NCBI RefSeq assembly: GCF_010731895.1
Contig: NZ_AP022596.1
Span: 1,426,001-1,490,000 of the forward strand
Source of the DNA: Mycolicibacterium helvum
Lineage (GTDB): Bacteria; Actinomycetota; Actinomycetes; Mycobacteriales; Mycobacteriaceae
DNA: 64,000 nucleotides
Direction of reading: 5' to 3'
In this document: positions 52,517 to 61,381 of the stretch, piece by piece
How the letters are laid out: each line of letters begins with the position of its first letter
Numbering within the stretch: the stretch's first letter is position 1
The notes under the pieces: generated by a model
What the model was told of the DNA's origin: nothing
Seen by the model: only the letters and a program-made list of their open reading frames with translations
Database searches by the model: none
Translations under genes and position numbers: made by a program

Positions 52517-52711
52517 GTGGGCGGCACCATCAAGCAGGCGAGAGCAGCGATGCACCGACATCCGTTGGTCACCGCCTGGCTGATCATCGCGTACGGGCTG
52601 ACCATTCTCATCGCCGCCGTCGTGCTATTCCCCGGCGACTGGTGGCCGTGGACCTGGCTGGCCACCCTGTGGTCACCGGACAGCTGGTCTCTCCTGTCAT
52701 GGCTGGACTAG
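52517..52711 (+). CDS. Small membrane protein in the prophage remnant
   Basis: A 64-residue protein with one clear membrane segment (LVTAWLIIAYGLTILIAAVV) followed by a Trp-rich end (DWWPWTWLATLW). The GTG start has CAGGGGGAGG upstream. It overlaps the next gene start. Function unknown; small membrane proteins are common phage lysis or exclusion factors. Confidence 0.6.
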   Translation: MGGTIKQARAAMHRHPLVTAWLIIAYGLTILIAAVVLFPGDWWPWTWLATLWSPDSWSLLSWLD

Positions 52712-53097
52712 CCCGCGCTCTCGTTACGGTTGTCGCTGCAGGCCTCGCCCTAGCCTCACCGGCCGCTGCGTTGCCTAGCCCCAAACCCGAGCCGCCTCAC
52801 ATCCCCTTCACCAAGGACATCCGGGTGGCTCACACCATGGCCCCGCCGCCGCCCGCACCGACGTTCATGCTCAACGACTTCGACCGATACTTCATCGCGA
52901 AGATGCAGTCGCACGGCTGGGTTGTCGTCAACGTGGCGACCTTCGTGTCGAATGCACGCTCCGTATGCGGAATGTTTCGAGACGGCGCAGACGCCGCCTT
53001 CGTCAACAGTCGGCTCGTCAACGAGGTCGGAATGAACATGGGTGATGCGTTGATGTTCTCCTCAACAGCGATGCTGACCTACCCGGACTGCCCATGA
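52699..53097 (+). CDS. Secreted DUF732-type protein
   Basis: A 132-residue exported protein: a signal peptide ([20 protein letters not shown]), a proline-rich linker, and a helical domain like DUF732 ([37 protein letters not shown]), closed by a late cysteine (TYPDCP). DUF732 proteins are frequent in mycobacteria and their phages; no role is known. ATG 52699 overlaps the previous gene by 13 bases. The stop overlaps the next ATG (ATGA). Confidence 0.7.
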   Translation: MAGLARALVTVVAAGLALASPAAALPSPKPEPPHIPFTKDIRVAHTMAPPPPAPTFMLNDFDRYFIAKMQSHGWVVVNVATFVSNARSVCGMFRDGADAAFVNSRLVNEVGMNMGDALMFSSTAMLTYPDCP

Positions 53098-53408
53098 TTA
53101 CGCGGACAATCACCCTCGCAGCAGCTGCAGCCCTGGTATTCGCAGCGCCGGCCGCCGCTGAACCGGCGACGTTTGACCCGCACACCCCGAACTTGATGGC
53201 CGGTTGGTGCCCCGGTGGGGGTACCGGCTACACCACGCAGCTCGTCGGCTGGTGCGACGGGAAACCCTACGACGACGGCACGAAATGGCACTACGAAGTG
53301 TCCCGTGGCGGCTTCAAACTGTGGTGCGTGCTCGACGGCGGTAGCCCCGTGATCCCCACTCCGGCAGGTCCTGGTGGCTGTGGTGGTGCGTGGCCGGGTT
53401 GGCCCTGA
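53094..53408 (+). CDS. Small secreted cysteine-containing protein
   Basis: A 104-residue exported protein with a signal peptide ([18 protein letters not shown]) and a compact mature part, [37 protein letters not shown], rich in Gly, Trp and Cys. Similar proteins occur in mycobacteriophages and genomes without known role. It completes a three-gene plus-strand run with four-base overlap. Confidence 0.65.
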   Translation: MITRTITLAAAAALVFAAPAAAEPATFDPHTPNLMAGWCPGGGTGYTTQLVGWCDGKPYDDGTKWHYEVSRGGFKLWCVLDGGSPVIPTPAGPGGCGGAWPGWP

Positions 53409-53462
53409 CTCCAGGCTGACCTTCGGAACCGGCGGCGACGACGCGCCCACACCATCGGGTCC

Positions 53463-53729
53463 TCATTCGGCCCGGGTCTCCCGGAGCAGCCGGGTGGCGA
53501 CGAGCTCGGCGCCGTCTCGGCTGCTGATGGTTTCCGCTTGGACACGGATCGTGGCGGCGTCCTCAGCTGCGCGTGCCCGCAGGTCGGAGATGGCGCCGTC
53601 CTTGTGGCTCAACATCTCCCGATGCAGCGACCTTGGGACGAGCCACCCTTTCGCGACGGAGATGCCGGCCAGCACCACCACAGTGACTACGCCGATGTTG
53701 TTCCACAGTGTGGGGTTGAGCAGGTTCAC
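53463..53729 (-). CDS. Phage small membrane protein (holin-like partner)
   Basis: An 88-residue protein with one N-terminal membrane segment (NNIGVVTVVVLAGISVAKGW) and a helical, charged remainder (MLSHKDGAISDLRARAAEDA). This layout is typical of the second holin-like protein in mycobacteriophage lysis cassettes. GTG start; it overlaps the preceding gene's stop as GTGA. Confidence 0.65.
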   Translation of the reverse strand: MNLLNPTLWNNIGVVTVVVLAGISVAKGWLVPRSLHREMLSHKDGAISDLRARAAEDAATIRVQAETISSRDGAELVATRLLRETRAE

Positions 53730-54103
53730 CGTTTCGTGGCGTTGGCGATGGCCTGCTCGACCTTGCCGACCAGATCGTCTCCAAGGCCGAGCACATCGGT
53801 TGCCGCCTGGGTGACCTTCTGCAGGTCCGCGTTCGCGGACGCCGCGTTCTGCACAACCGCGGGCAGGGCGGCAATGACCTGATCCACCGGAGATGGCTGC
53901 TCAGGTGCAGGCTTGTGGTCCTTGTTCGGGGTGCCGAACACGCCACCGCCAGCAGTCAATCCCGCCCCGAGCGCGATCAGCCACTGACCGAAATCCAGCA
54001 CCGACAGATCGACGCCATGCGCGAGTCCGCCAGCTGTGCTGACAGTGGTCACGCCGAACGCCACGAGAGCTTTGGCCACAGTGGCCGGGGTGTAAGTCGT
54101 CAC
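53726..54103 (-). CDS. Phage holin-like protein
   Basis: A 125-residue protein with two hydrophobic stretches (VAKALVAFGVTTVSTAGGLA and FGQWLIALGAGLTAGGGVFG) followed by a proline-rich linker and a helical tail. It resembles mycobacteriophage holins, which form membrane holes releasing lysin. The GTG start at 54103 overlaps the stop of the lysin-like gene, supporting one lysis cassette. Confidence 0.7.
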   Translation of the reverse strand: MTTYTPATVAKALVAFGVTTVSTAGGLAHGVDLSVLDFGQWLIALGAGLTAGGGVFGTPNKDHKPAPEQPSPVDQVIAALPAVVQNAASANADLQKVTQAATDVLGLGDDLVGKVEQAIANATKR

Positions 54104-54969
54104 GCTGGGATTCGCTTCAACTGAGCTTGGATCTCGGCGACGGTCTTGCCGCTGATGTCGGCCAGCAGCCACTGCGCGTACGCGATGCTGTCCTGGTCCC
54201 GCGCCGTCACGGGGTCGCCGTTACCCGCGGCCACCAGGGCGATCTTGTCGATGTCGGCCTTGATGCCTGCCCGTGCACGCGCGATGGTGTCGGCCTGGTG
54301 CCCGAACTTGGCGGCGGCCTGGACGAGCTGCCGCGTGTACTTCGGCGGCTCGCCGGGGGTCTTGAACATCGATGTTGATGGCAGTAGATCGTCGGATGCC
54401 ATGAGTGCCTCCCACTCGCCGAGGTCGGGTGCCTGGTTGGCCAGTCGGTTGTAGAGCTGTTGAGCCTCGGCCATGCGGTCGTCGTAACGGCCGCGGTATT
54501 GCTTTGCGGGCTGCGGGATTTCAGCGGCGCACCAGCCCGGTGTGTGGGCGGTGCTGTTGTAGTCGAAGCGCACGAGCCGGTCGTAGAACAGCCCCGATGA
54601 GCTGGTGGGGTTCATGCAGGTGGCGGCGTCTCCCCACCACCAGCCGTTCGCGCCCATGACGACCTGCTGCTGGCACGGGCCGACCGAGTAGCTGTCGTAG
54701 CCGACTGCGTTGTGCGGGATCTGCATCGACGCAGGGACTTTCGGGTTGGCGTAGATCTTGAGGTTCGACTCGACGAGCCCGACCGACAAGGCGATGACGA
54801 TGCCGCGCGGGGTGATGTTGCGGCGGCGGTCCTCGGCGATGAACGCGAGCGCGACCTGGTCGAACGACGGCACCGGGTCTGAGGTGTTGGGCGGGGCCGG
54901 TGAGGGCGATGACGTCGCCACGTTGGCGTAGCAGTAGCCCTTCGGCGGAATCAGCGACGCAGCGTTCTC
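54100..54969 (-). pseudogene. 5'-truncated phage lysin or tail peptidoglycan hydrolase
   Basis: About 290 residues remain. Conserved parts are NITPRGIVIALSVGLVESNL, GYDSYSVGPCQQQVVMGANG, WWWGDAATCMNPTSSSGLFY, DRLVRFDYNS and YRGRYDDRMAEAQQLYNRL, a pattern of transglycosylase-like peptidoglycan hydrolases in actinobacterial phages. The open frame continues to 55056 into sequence antisense to the integrase, and no proper start precedes the conserved part (LENAASLIPPKGYCY), so the front of the gene seems to have been removed by the deletion that joined it to the integrase remnant. Confidence 0.6.
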
Positions 54970-54972
54970 GAG

Positions 54973-55665
54973 ATGGAGATGAAGCAGGGGCACGTCGTAC
55001 GCAACGTGGCCGGCTTGGTCGACCGGCCGGCCGCCGATCCGAAGCCGCCCAACCACTCACTGAGGCGGAAGGTGGAGATCCTCGAAGCACACATCGCTGG
55101 CGACCGGTACGCGATCGCATGGATGCTCGGCCTCAGTGGTCTGCGGCGCGGCGAGATCGCCGGCATGCGGTGGGCCGACGTCGACCTCGACTCCGAGACG
55201 CTGACCGTCGCGCACACCCGACTCCGATACGGCACCAACCTAGTGGAGAGCACACCGAAATCGCGGGCCGGCGGTCGCGAGCTGCCGCTGCCCCCGCACC
55301 TGGTGGCCGAGTTCAAAGCCGCCCGCCGAATCCAGGCAGCCGATCGGCTGCGGCTCGGCGCCGACTACCAGCCGAGCGGGTACGTCGTCGTCGACGAGTC
55401 CGGGGCCGCACTCAGCCCCCACGCCCTCACCTCGCGCTGGGCCCGGATGCTCAAGGCGGCCGGGGTCCGCCACGTCCGGCTGCACGACCGCCCGGCACAC
55501 CTGCGGCACCCTGATGCACCTGAAGAACGTGCCGACCGCGCTGATCTCTCAGGGCTCGGCCACGCGTCGAAGGCCTTCACACTGCAGACCTACGTGAACC
55601 CCCACCGCAGCGCTCTGGACGTCGCGGCAAAGAGCTTCGCGACCAAGATGCGCGACCTCTCCTAG
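54973..55665 (+). pseudogene. Truncated tyrosine-recombinase integrase with compensating frameshifts
   Basis: The catalytic half of a phage integrase. The first catalytic arginine is in MLGLSGLRRGEIAGMRW, and the late histidine (GLGHASKAF) and tyrosine (TLQTYVNP) are in frame. Between 55489 and 55552 the reading is shifted: an extra C at 55489 turns the expected LHDARHTCGTLM into LHDRPAHLRHP, and a lost T after 55552 restores the frame. The HxxR motif is thus destroyed although the frame stays open. The N-terminal core-binding domain is missing. It lies 163 bases from tRNA-Tyr, as expected for an integrase beside its attachment site. Confidence 0.75.
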
Positions 55666-55753
55666 CGCTCCCTCGCGCGCCCTCCCCCGCACGGGCAAAC
55701 GCCGGCAACCGCTCTCGGCGGTGTGTTCGATGACAGCTACGCCGAGTTGTGGT

Positions 55754-55778
55754 CGAGTTGTGCACTTCTGTGCACTTT
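55754..55778. repeat. Candidate integrase arm-site, right
   Basis: CGAGTTGTGCAC (55754-55765) is identical to 52374-52385 near the left attachment repeat, and a second GTGCAC follows. Matching short sites inside both ends of an integrated element are typical of arm-type integrase binding sites. Confidence 0.4.
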
Positions 55779-55827
55779 TCGGGATTTCCCGATCCTCGAC
55801 CCAACGCCAAAATAGGCTCCAACCTCG

Positions 55828-55883
55828 GTGGCAGGTACAGGATTCGAACCTGTGTAGGCTTTCGCCGACGGATTTACAGTCCG
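55828..55883 (-). repeat. Attachment-site copy within tRNA-Tyr, right
   Basis: Identical over 56 bases to 52172-52227. It covers the 3' part of the intact tRNA-Tyr gene through the anticodon region. The two copies bound a 3.7 kb element. Confidence 0.85.
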
Positions 55884-55911
55884 CTCCCATTGGCCGCTCG
55901 GGCAACCTGCC
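55829..55911 (-). tRNA. tRNA-Tyr (GUA)
   Basis: An 83-base class II tRNA. The acceptor ends GGCAGGT and ACCTGCC pair, the anticodon GTA lies in GACTGTAAATC, a long variable arm follows, and the T-loop reads GGTTCGAATCC. The 3' CCA is not encoded. It remains intact after phage integration because the incoming element restored the 3' end. Confidence 0.95.
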
Positions 55912-56017
55912 TGGGTGCGCCGCGCCGGGGATCCGGTTTGGTGCGACTAGCAGGGTACAACGAGGATGTACCTCAACTACAAACCGGCCGATCACGTCAG
56001 GGAAGGGGACGAGTCCA

Positions 56018-56509
56018 ATGGCGGATTCATCGTTCGACATCGTGAGCAAGGTCGACCGTCAAGAGGTCGACAACGCGCTGAACCAGGCAGCCAAGGAACT
56101 GAGCACCCGGTTCGACTTCCGCGGCACCGACACCACCATCGCCTGGAAGGGCGACGAGGCCATCGAGATCGTCAGCTCCACCGAGGAGCGGGTCAAGGCC
56201 GCCGTCGATGTCTTCAAGGAGAAGCTGATTCGCCGCGACATCTCCATGAAGGCCTTCGATGCCGGAGAACCGCAGGCCAGCGGCAAAACCTACAAGGTCA
56301 GCGGCGGCCTGAAGCAGGGCATCGACCAGGAGAACGCGAAGAAGATCAACAAGCTGATCCGCGACGACGGCCCCAAGGGAGTCAAGACCCAGGTCCAGGG
56401 TGACGAGATCCGGGTGAGCTCCAAGAAGCGCGACGACCTGCAGGCCGTCATCGCTCTGCTCAAGGGCGCCGACCTGGACGTCGCGCTGCAGTTCGTCAAC
56501 TACCGGTAG
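56018..56509 (+). CDS. yajQ: YajQ family cyclic-di-GMP-binding protein
   Basis: A 163-residue protein of the UPF0234/YajQ family with two ferredoxin-like domains ([56 protein letters not shown]). Relatives bind nucleotides, including cyclic di-GMP in some bacteria, and act as regulators. ATG 56018 has GGAAGGGGA upstream and places the conserved start correctly. It begins the segment that matches M. tuberculosis Rv0566c to Rv0562. Confidence 0.9.
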   Translation: MADSSFDIVSKVDRQEVDNALNQAAKELSTRFDFRGTDTTIAWKGDEAIEIVSSTEERVKAAVDVFKEKLIRRDISMKAFDAGEPQASGKTYKVSGGLKQGIDQENAKKINKLIRDDGPKGVKTQVQGDEIRVSSKKRDDLQAVIALLKGADLDVALQFVNYR

Positions 56510-56579
56510 GTCTCTCGCCCGGCGGCCCGCCAGTGCTTACTGTGGTGACCATCACTACACGCACGAAGCGAGGACCGCG

Positions 56580-58100
56580 ATGACCGCCACCCCGGACACC
56601 GAGCCGGTACCCGCCGAGCAGGACGGCGGCTCGTACGACGTCGTGATCATCGGCGCCGGGTTCTCCGGGCTTGGCGCGGCCTACCGGATCGCCGAACGCA
56701 ACCCCGGAACCCGCTACGTCGTCCTCGAGCGTCGCGAGCGCATCGGCGGCACGTGGGACCTATTCCGCTACCCCGGCGTCCGCTCGGACAGCAGCATCTT
56801 CTCGCTGTCCTGGCCGTGGGAACCGTGGACGCGCAAGGAAGGCGTCGCCGACGGCGACCACATCCGTGAGTACATGGAGGACACCGCCCACAAACGCGGC
56901 ATCTACCCGCACATCCACTTCACCACCCACGTGCAGTCCGCCGACTGGGATTCGACCACCGACACCTGGACCGTCCATACCAAGGACGGCGCGACTGGAG
57001 CTTTGGCGACCTACCGCGGCCGCTTCCTGTTCTTCGGGTCCGGCTACTACAACTACGACGAGGGCTACACCCCCGACTTCCCCGGGTTGGAGACGTTCAA
57101 GGGCACGGTCGTGCATCCGCAGTTCTGGCCCGACGACCTCGACTGCACCGGCAAGAAGATGATCGTCATCGGTAGCGGGGCCACCGCCGTCTCGCTGATT
57201 CCGGCGCTGGCGCAGACGGCGGCCAAGGTGACCATGCTGCAGCGTTCACCGACCTATCTGCTGGCCGGCTCACGGGTCAACCCGCTCATCGAACTTGTCC
57301 GAAAGTTCACCCCGCGCAAGATTTCTCACGCGTTCGCGCGCTACTTTGCGGTGGCGTTCGAAAGCGTCGTCTGGTTCTTGGCCCGGACTGCCCCTGGGCT
57401 GGCCAGAAACATCATCCGGGCGCAGAACGTGAAGGAACTGCCCGCGGGCTACCCGGTCGATGTGCATTTCAAGCCGCGCTACAACGTGTGGGATCAGCGG
57501 CTGTGCCTGGTGGCCGACGGTGACTTGTTCGAGGCCATCAAGAGTGGCCGCGCCGAGGTGGTCACCGACCATATCGACCACTTCGACGAAACCGGTATCA
57601 CGCTGAAGTCCGGTCAACACCTGGATGCCGACATCATCGTCACGGCCACCGGCTTGCAGCTGCACGCCCTCGGCGGCGTGCGAATCACGCTGGACGGCAA
57701 CGAGATCAAGCCACAGGAGCGGTTCTCCTACAAGGCACACATGCTCGAGGACGTGCCCAACCTGATCTGGTGCATCGGCTACACCAACGCGTCGTGGACG
57801 CTGCGCGCCGACATGACCGCGCGCGCCGCGGCAAAGTTGATCGCGCACATGAAGTCTCACGGCTACACGCACGCCTTCCCGCACTTGGGCGGCGAGCCGA
57901 TCGCCGAGAAGCCAGCCTGGGACATTCAGGCCGGTTACGTGCTGCGCAACGCGCACGCGCTACCCAAATCGGGCCTCAAACGACCATGGGTGGTGCGGCA
58001 GAACTACCTCGCCGATGCCTTCGACCACCACTTCATCGACAAGGTCGACGAGAACATGACGTTCGGACGGGTGGCCAACCCGGCGCGCGTGACGGGTTAG
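56580..58100 (+). CDS. Flavin-containing Baeyer-Villiger-type monooxygenase (EthA-like)
   Basis: A 506-residue FAD/NADPH enzyme. Two dinucleotide-binding motifs are visible (VVIIGAGFSGLGAAY and MIVIGSGATAVSLIPAL), and between them the fingerprint FKGTVVHPQFWP fits FxGxxxHxxxWP of Baeyer-Villiger monooxygenases. Such enzymes insert oxygen into ketones or oxidise sulphur; relatives activate ethionamide. It corresponds by position to M. tuberculosis Rv0565c. ATG start follows a GCGAGGA site. Confidence 0.87.
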   Translation: MTATPDTEPVPAEQDGGSYDVVIIGAGFSGLGAAYRIAERNPGTRYVVLERRERIGGTWDLFRYPGVRSDSSIFSLSWPWEPWTRKEGVADGDHIREYMEDTAHKRGIYPHIHFTTHVQSADWDSTTDTWTVHTKDGATGALATYRGRFLFFGSGYYNYDEGYTPDFPGLETFKGTVVHPQFWPDDLDCTGKKMIVIGSGATAVSLIPALAQTAAKVTMLQRSPTYLLAGSRVNPLIELVRKFTPRKISHAFARYFAVAFESVVWFLARTAPGLARNIIRAQNVKELPAGYPVDVHFKPRYNVWDQRLCLVADGDLFEAIKSGRAEVVTDHIDHFDETGITLKSGQHLDADIIVTATGLQLHALGGVRITLDGNEIKPQERFSYKAHMLEDVPNLIWCIGYTNASWTLRADMTARAAAKLIAHMKSHGYTHAFPHLGGEPIAEKPAWDIQAGYVLRNAHALPKSGLKRPWVVRQNYLADAFDHHFIDKVDENMTFGRVANPARVTG

Positions 58101-58119
58101 GTGGCGCCGCCAAGGTGAA

Positions 58120-58476
58120 GTGACGGTCTGTCCCTCGGTTGATATCACTGGTGGCACGCCCGAACGACTCTCCGTCGACCTCGACGCCCTGACCCAGTCC
58201 GCAACGAACGTCACCGGCCACGGTGACGACCTACAGGCCAGCCAGACCGGCGCCAGCACCCGCATCTCCGCTGCCACAGGAGGCTGGCGAGGCACCTCTG
58301 CCCAAGCCCTGGCCAACCGGATGGCCAAGTGGAACATCCGTACCACCGAGCTCGTCACCGCTGTTGGCGAGCACGCCCAGAGCCTGCACACCTGTGCCAC
58401 CGTATTCGCTGCCAACGAACAGGCCAACAGCCAGAATCTGCGAGACGTCGCATCCCAGTTGCCGAACTCCACATGA
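58120..58476 (+). CDS. WXG100-like protein
   Basis: A 118-residue helical protein with a central WRG turn (AATGGWRGTSAQALANRMAK) flanked by helices of similar length, the hallmark of WXG100/ESAT-6-related proteins, which are exported by type VII systems or act as their partners. No ESX genes are nearby, and no second WXG100 gene adjoins. GTG start 58120 is close to AAGGTGAA, so the true start may differ. Confidence 0.65.
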   Translation: MTVCPSVDITGGTPERLSVDLDALTQSATNVTGHGDDLQASQTGASTRISAATGGWRGTSAQALANRMAKWNIRTTELVTAVGEHAQSLHTCATVFAANEQANSQNLRDVASQLPNST

Positions 58477-58507
58477 ACACCGGGGTAGTCGCAATACCCT
58501 GAACGCC

Positions 58508-59533
58508 ATGACGTCTGATCGCCGCGAACCCAAAGTTGTCGTCCTCGGTGGCGGATCCTGGGGTACCACCGTCGCATCCATCTGCGCCCGCCGCGGCCCG
58601 ACGCTGCAGTGGGTACGCTCGGAGGAGACCGCCAAGGACATCAACGAGAACCACCGCAATTCCCGCTATCTGGGTGATGACGTCGAACTCTCGGAAACCT
58701 TGCGCGCGACCACCGACTTCACCGAGGCCGCCAGCTGTGCCGACGTCGTCGTCATGGGCGTGCCCTCGCATGGCTTCCGTGGCGTGCTCGCCGAGCTGAG
58801 CAAGGAACTACGCCCCTGGGTACCCGTCGTCAGCCTGGTCAAGGGCCTCGAACAAGGCACCAACATGCGGATGAGCCAGGTCATCGACGAAGTTCTGCCC
58901 GGCCACCCGGCCGGCATCCTCGCAGGCCCCAACATCGCGCGTGAGGTCGCCGACGGCTACGCCGCCGCAGCCGTGCTGGCCATGCCGGATCAGCATTTGG
59001 CCGCCAACCTCGCGAAGATGTTCCGCACCAAGCGGTTCCGCGTCTACACCACCGACGATGTCGTCGGCGTCGAGATCGCCGGCGCGCTGAAGAACGTCTA
59101 CGCCATCGCCGTCGGGATGGGCTACTCGCTGGGCATCGGCGAAAATACCCGGGCGCTGGTGATGGCCCGCGCCGTACGGGAGATGTCGCGACTCGGCGAG
59201 GCCATCGGCGGCCACCGCGACACCTTCTCCGGGCTGGCCGGCATGGGCGACCTCATCGTCACCTGTACCTCCAAGCGCAGCCGCAACCGCCACGTCGGTG
59301 AAGAACTGGGCTCAGGCAAGACCATTGAGGAAATCATCTCCTCGATGAATCAGGTCGCCGAAGGCGTCAAGGCCGCCAGCGTGATCATGGAGTTCGCCGA
59401 GAAGTACGGACTGAACATGCCGATCGCCCGGGAAGTCGATGCCGTGGTCAATCACGGCGCCAACGTCGAGCAGGCCTACCGCGGCCTGATGGCCGAGAAG
59501 CCCGGCCACGAGGTCAACGACTCACACTTCTAA
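58508..59533 (+). CDS. gpsA: Glycerol-3-phosphate dehydrogenase (NAD(P)+)
   Basis: A 341-residue enzyme that reduces dihydroxyacetone phosphate to sn-glycerol 3-phosphate for phospholipid synthesis. Motifs are the nucleotide site VVLGGGSWGTTVASI, the catalytic region GALKNVYAIAVGMGYSLGIG and the signature SGLAGMGDLIVTCTSKRSRN. It corresponds to gpdA1 (Rv0564c) in M. tuberculosis by neighbours. ATG 58508 starts MTSDRREPK; longer readings overlap the WXG100 gene. Confidence 0.93.
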   Translation: MTSDRREPKVVVLGGGSWGTTVASICARRGPTLQWVRSEETAKDINENHRNSRYLGDDVELSETLRATTDFTEAASCADVVVMGVPSHGFRGVLAELSKELRPWVPVVSLVKGLEQGTNMRMSQVIDEVLPGHPAGILAGPNIAREVADGYAAAAVLAMPDQHLAANLAKMFRTKRFRVYTTDDVVGVEIAGALKNVYAIAVGMGYSLGIGENTRALVMARAVREMSRLGEAIGGHRDTFSGLAGMGDLIVTCTSKRSRNRHVGEELGSGKTIEEIISSMNQVAEGVKAASVIMEFAEKYGLNMPIAREVDAVVNHGANVEQAYRGLMAEKPGHEVNDSHF

Positions 59534-59629
59534 GCCTCGACTCTGCAATGACCGCATTCATTCTGCGGTGAGCGCCCATCCGCGCCCGGATCACGCGCTC
59601 ACCGCAAGAATCGATGTGGTGTGCCGGGC

Positions 59630-60181
59630 TCAGCTCGGGAACGACGGCATGAACGGGTTGGTGTTCTTCGGGCGATCCAGCATCGGGCTGGGTCCCGAGG
59701 TGAACGTGGCCCCCGGGCCGACGACGAAGCCGACCTGATCGTGGTTGTTCACGCAGGCGACCGTGCCGCCACCGTCGACGCCGCAGCTGATATCGCGAAA
59801 GCTCAGCCGCGTGTTCGGCGGCAATGGCTTGACGTCACCGGCAGCGGCGTAGATCGACGCGCCCGTGCTGGAGAATCCCGGCTCGCCGGAGGGGCCAGCA
59901 CTCACCAGATTCGCGCCGCCGGGCGCACCGGGTAGCGCGCCGCTGCAGCCGTAGCTGCCGTTGCCCTTATCCAGAACGCAGGTAACACCGGGTGGACCAG
60001 CGAACGCGTACCAGTTGCCGCCCATCGCCGTGTACGCCACCGGGCTCACCGGCGTGTAGGCGTTGACGTTGGGAAGGACGGGGGCCGGAGCCGGATCAGG
60101 GTCGGCCGAGGCCACACCCGGTACACCGATCGCAGCTGCGCCCGCAGCGCTCACCAGGCCGATCAGGATTCTGCTCAGCAT
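59630..60181 (-). CDS. Secreted mycobacterial protein of unknown function
   Basis: A 183-residue exported protein: signal peptide MLSRILIGLVSAAGAAAIG ending near ASA-DP, a Pro/Ala-rich linker, and a domain with two cysteine pairs (VTCVLDKGNGSYGCSGAL and DISCGVDGGGTVACVNN). The pattern occurs in several mycobacterial secreted proteins of unknown role. ATG 60181 is chosen over two GTG codons just upstream. Confidence 0.75.
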   Translation of the reverse strand: MLSRILIGLVSAAGAAAIGVPGVASADPDPAPAPVLPNVNAYTPVSPVAYTAMGGNWYAFAGPPGVTCVLDKGNGSYGCSGALPGAPGGANLVSAGPSGEPGFSSTGASIYAAAGDVKPLPPNTRLSFRDISCGVDGGGTVACVNNHDQVGFVVGPGATFTSGPSPMLDRPKNTNPFMPSFPS

Positions 60182-60358
60182 CACCACACCCTACGTAAGC
60201 GCCGCTCGCGGCGCAGCCTGCACACTTGCCTCATCCATCGACCCGACCGCCCTGATTCGTTACGTGTCGACCCATTCCGACCGGCACATTCGCATCAGTT
60301 CGGGCCGGCCGCGACCTACACTTAAAGGATTCCAATTGGGACCCGGAGAGGCCGTTCG

Positions 60359-61267
60359 GTGCGCAGGCACGTGAGGAGGCCGCTGCGCGGAGGCGCGGCG
60401 GTGGTAAGCCTCGCCCTCACAACCATGGTCCTGGCCGCCACGCATCCGCAGGCCGTCAGCACGCCCGTCGTCGGCCTGGCCGCGATGGTCTTCCACAACA
60501 CCGCCACCAACCCGGTCGGTGACGCCATGGTCCGAATCTTCGACTACCAGGCGTTGCAGACCGACCCCGACAACGGGGTGCTGTCCATCGGCGGCGGCTC
60601 CGACGACGCCGCCACCCTCGCCGAACTCCTCAACTCGACCGATCCGTCGAACGACGTGTTTCACATCAACTACGAATTCGATGCCCGGGCAAAAGTTCAG
60701 ATCCTGACCGTCTTCACCGACGGCAACGCGCTGGCCAAGCGCGTCGACAAACGGCCCGTCGACCAAGCCGGTGGTGTCACCTGCACTGGCGCCATGGTCT
60801 GCCACACCGATCCGCGCACCCAGACCACCACCATCACCTACCCGGACGGTGTGGTGGCGGTCGTCGAACGCATTAATGACCTCGCCGCCGTCGCCGCCAG
60901 GACGCTCGGCGCGGCCGTGCTCGGCCACCTGAACCCGGCCCCTATTGATCAACCCGCGCCGCAATCCAGCCCGCCGGCATTGGCGCCCAACGACCCCGCT
61001 CCCTCGACCGCGCCAGCCCCGGCGGCACCTGCCGACAACACCGGACCGCGCCTCAACGTGGTGCGGCCGGCACCGGACTTCACCCCGGGGCGTTCGGGAT
61101 CGTCGATCACCTCCCCCGGGGCCAAATCCGACCTGTCCGATGCGACCGGCAAGTTCGTCAACGACGTGCTGACCCAGGTTTCGGACACCGTGAACCGGTT
61201 GTTCAACCGGCCCGACGCACCCTCGGGGATCGGCAAAGTGGGTAAGCCGCCGTCGACCGGCGAATAG
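60359..61267 (+). CDS. Secreted protein with proline-rich tail
   Basis: A 302-residue exported protein. The signal peptide (RGGAAVVSLALTTMVLAATH) precedes a folded part with TNPVGDAMVRIFDYQALQTD, GGGSDDAATLAELLNSTD, a cysteine pair (GVTCTGAMVCHTD) and a long Ala/Pro/Ser-rich linker before a short helical end (FVNDVLTQVSDTVNRLFNRP). No family is recognised. GTG start at 60359. Confidence 0.7.
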   Translation: MRRHVRRPLRGGAAVVSLALTTMVLAATHPQAVSTPVVGLAAMVFHNTATNPVGDAMVRIFDYQALQTDPDNGVLSIGGGSDDAATLAELLNSTDPSNDVFHINYEFDARAKVQILTVFTDGNALAKRVDKRPVDQAGGVTCTGAMVCHTDPRTQTTTITYPDGVVAVVERINDLAAVAARTLGAAVLGHLNPAPIDQPAPQSSPPALAPNDPAPSTAPAPAAPADNTGPRLNVVRPAPDFTPGRSGSSITSPGAKSDLSDATGKFVNDVLTQVSDTVNRLFNRPDAPSGIGKVGKPPSTGE

Positions 61268-61381
61268 TGATCGACGCCACCCACCGGGTGTAAAAGTCAC
61301 CCGATCGGGAAACGCAACGACGGTCCCCGTGCTTGACGCACATCAAACGAGCGCCACGACAAGGCAATTCGCAAAGGACCC

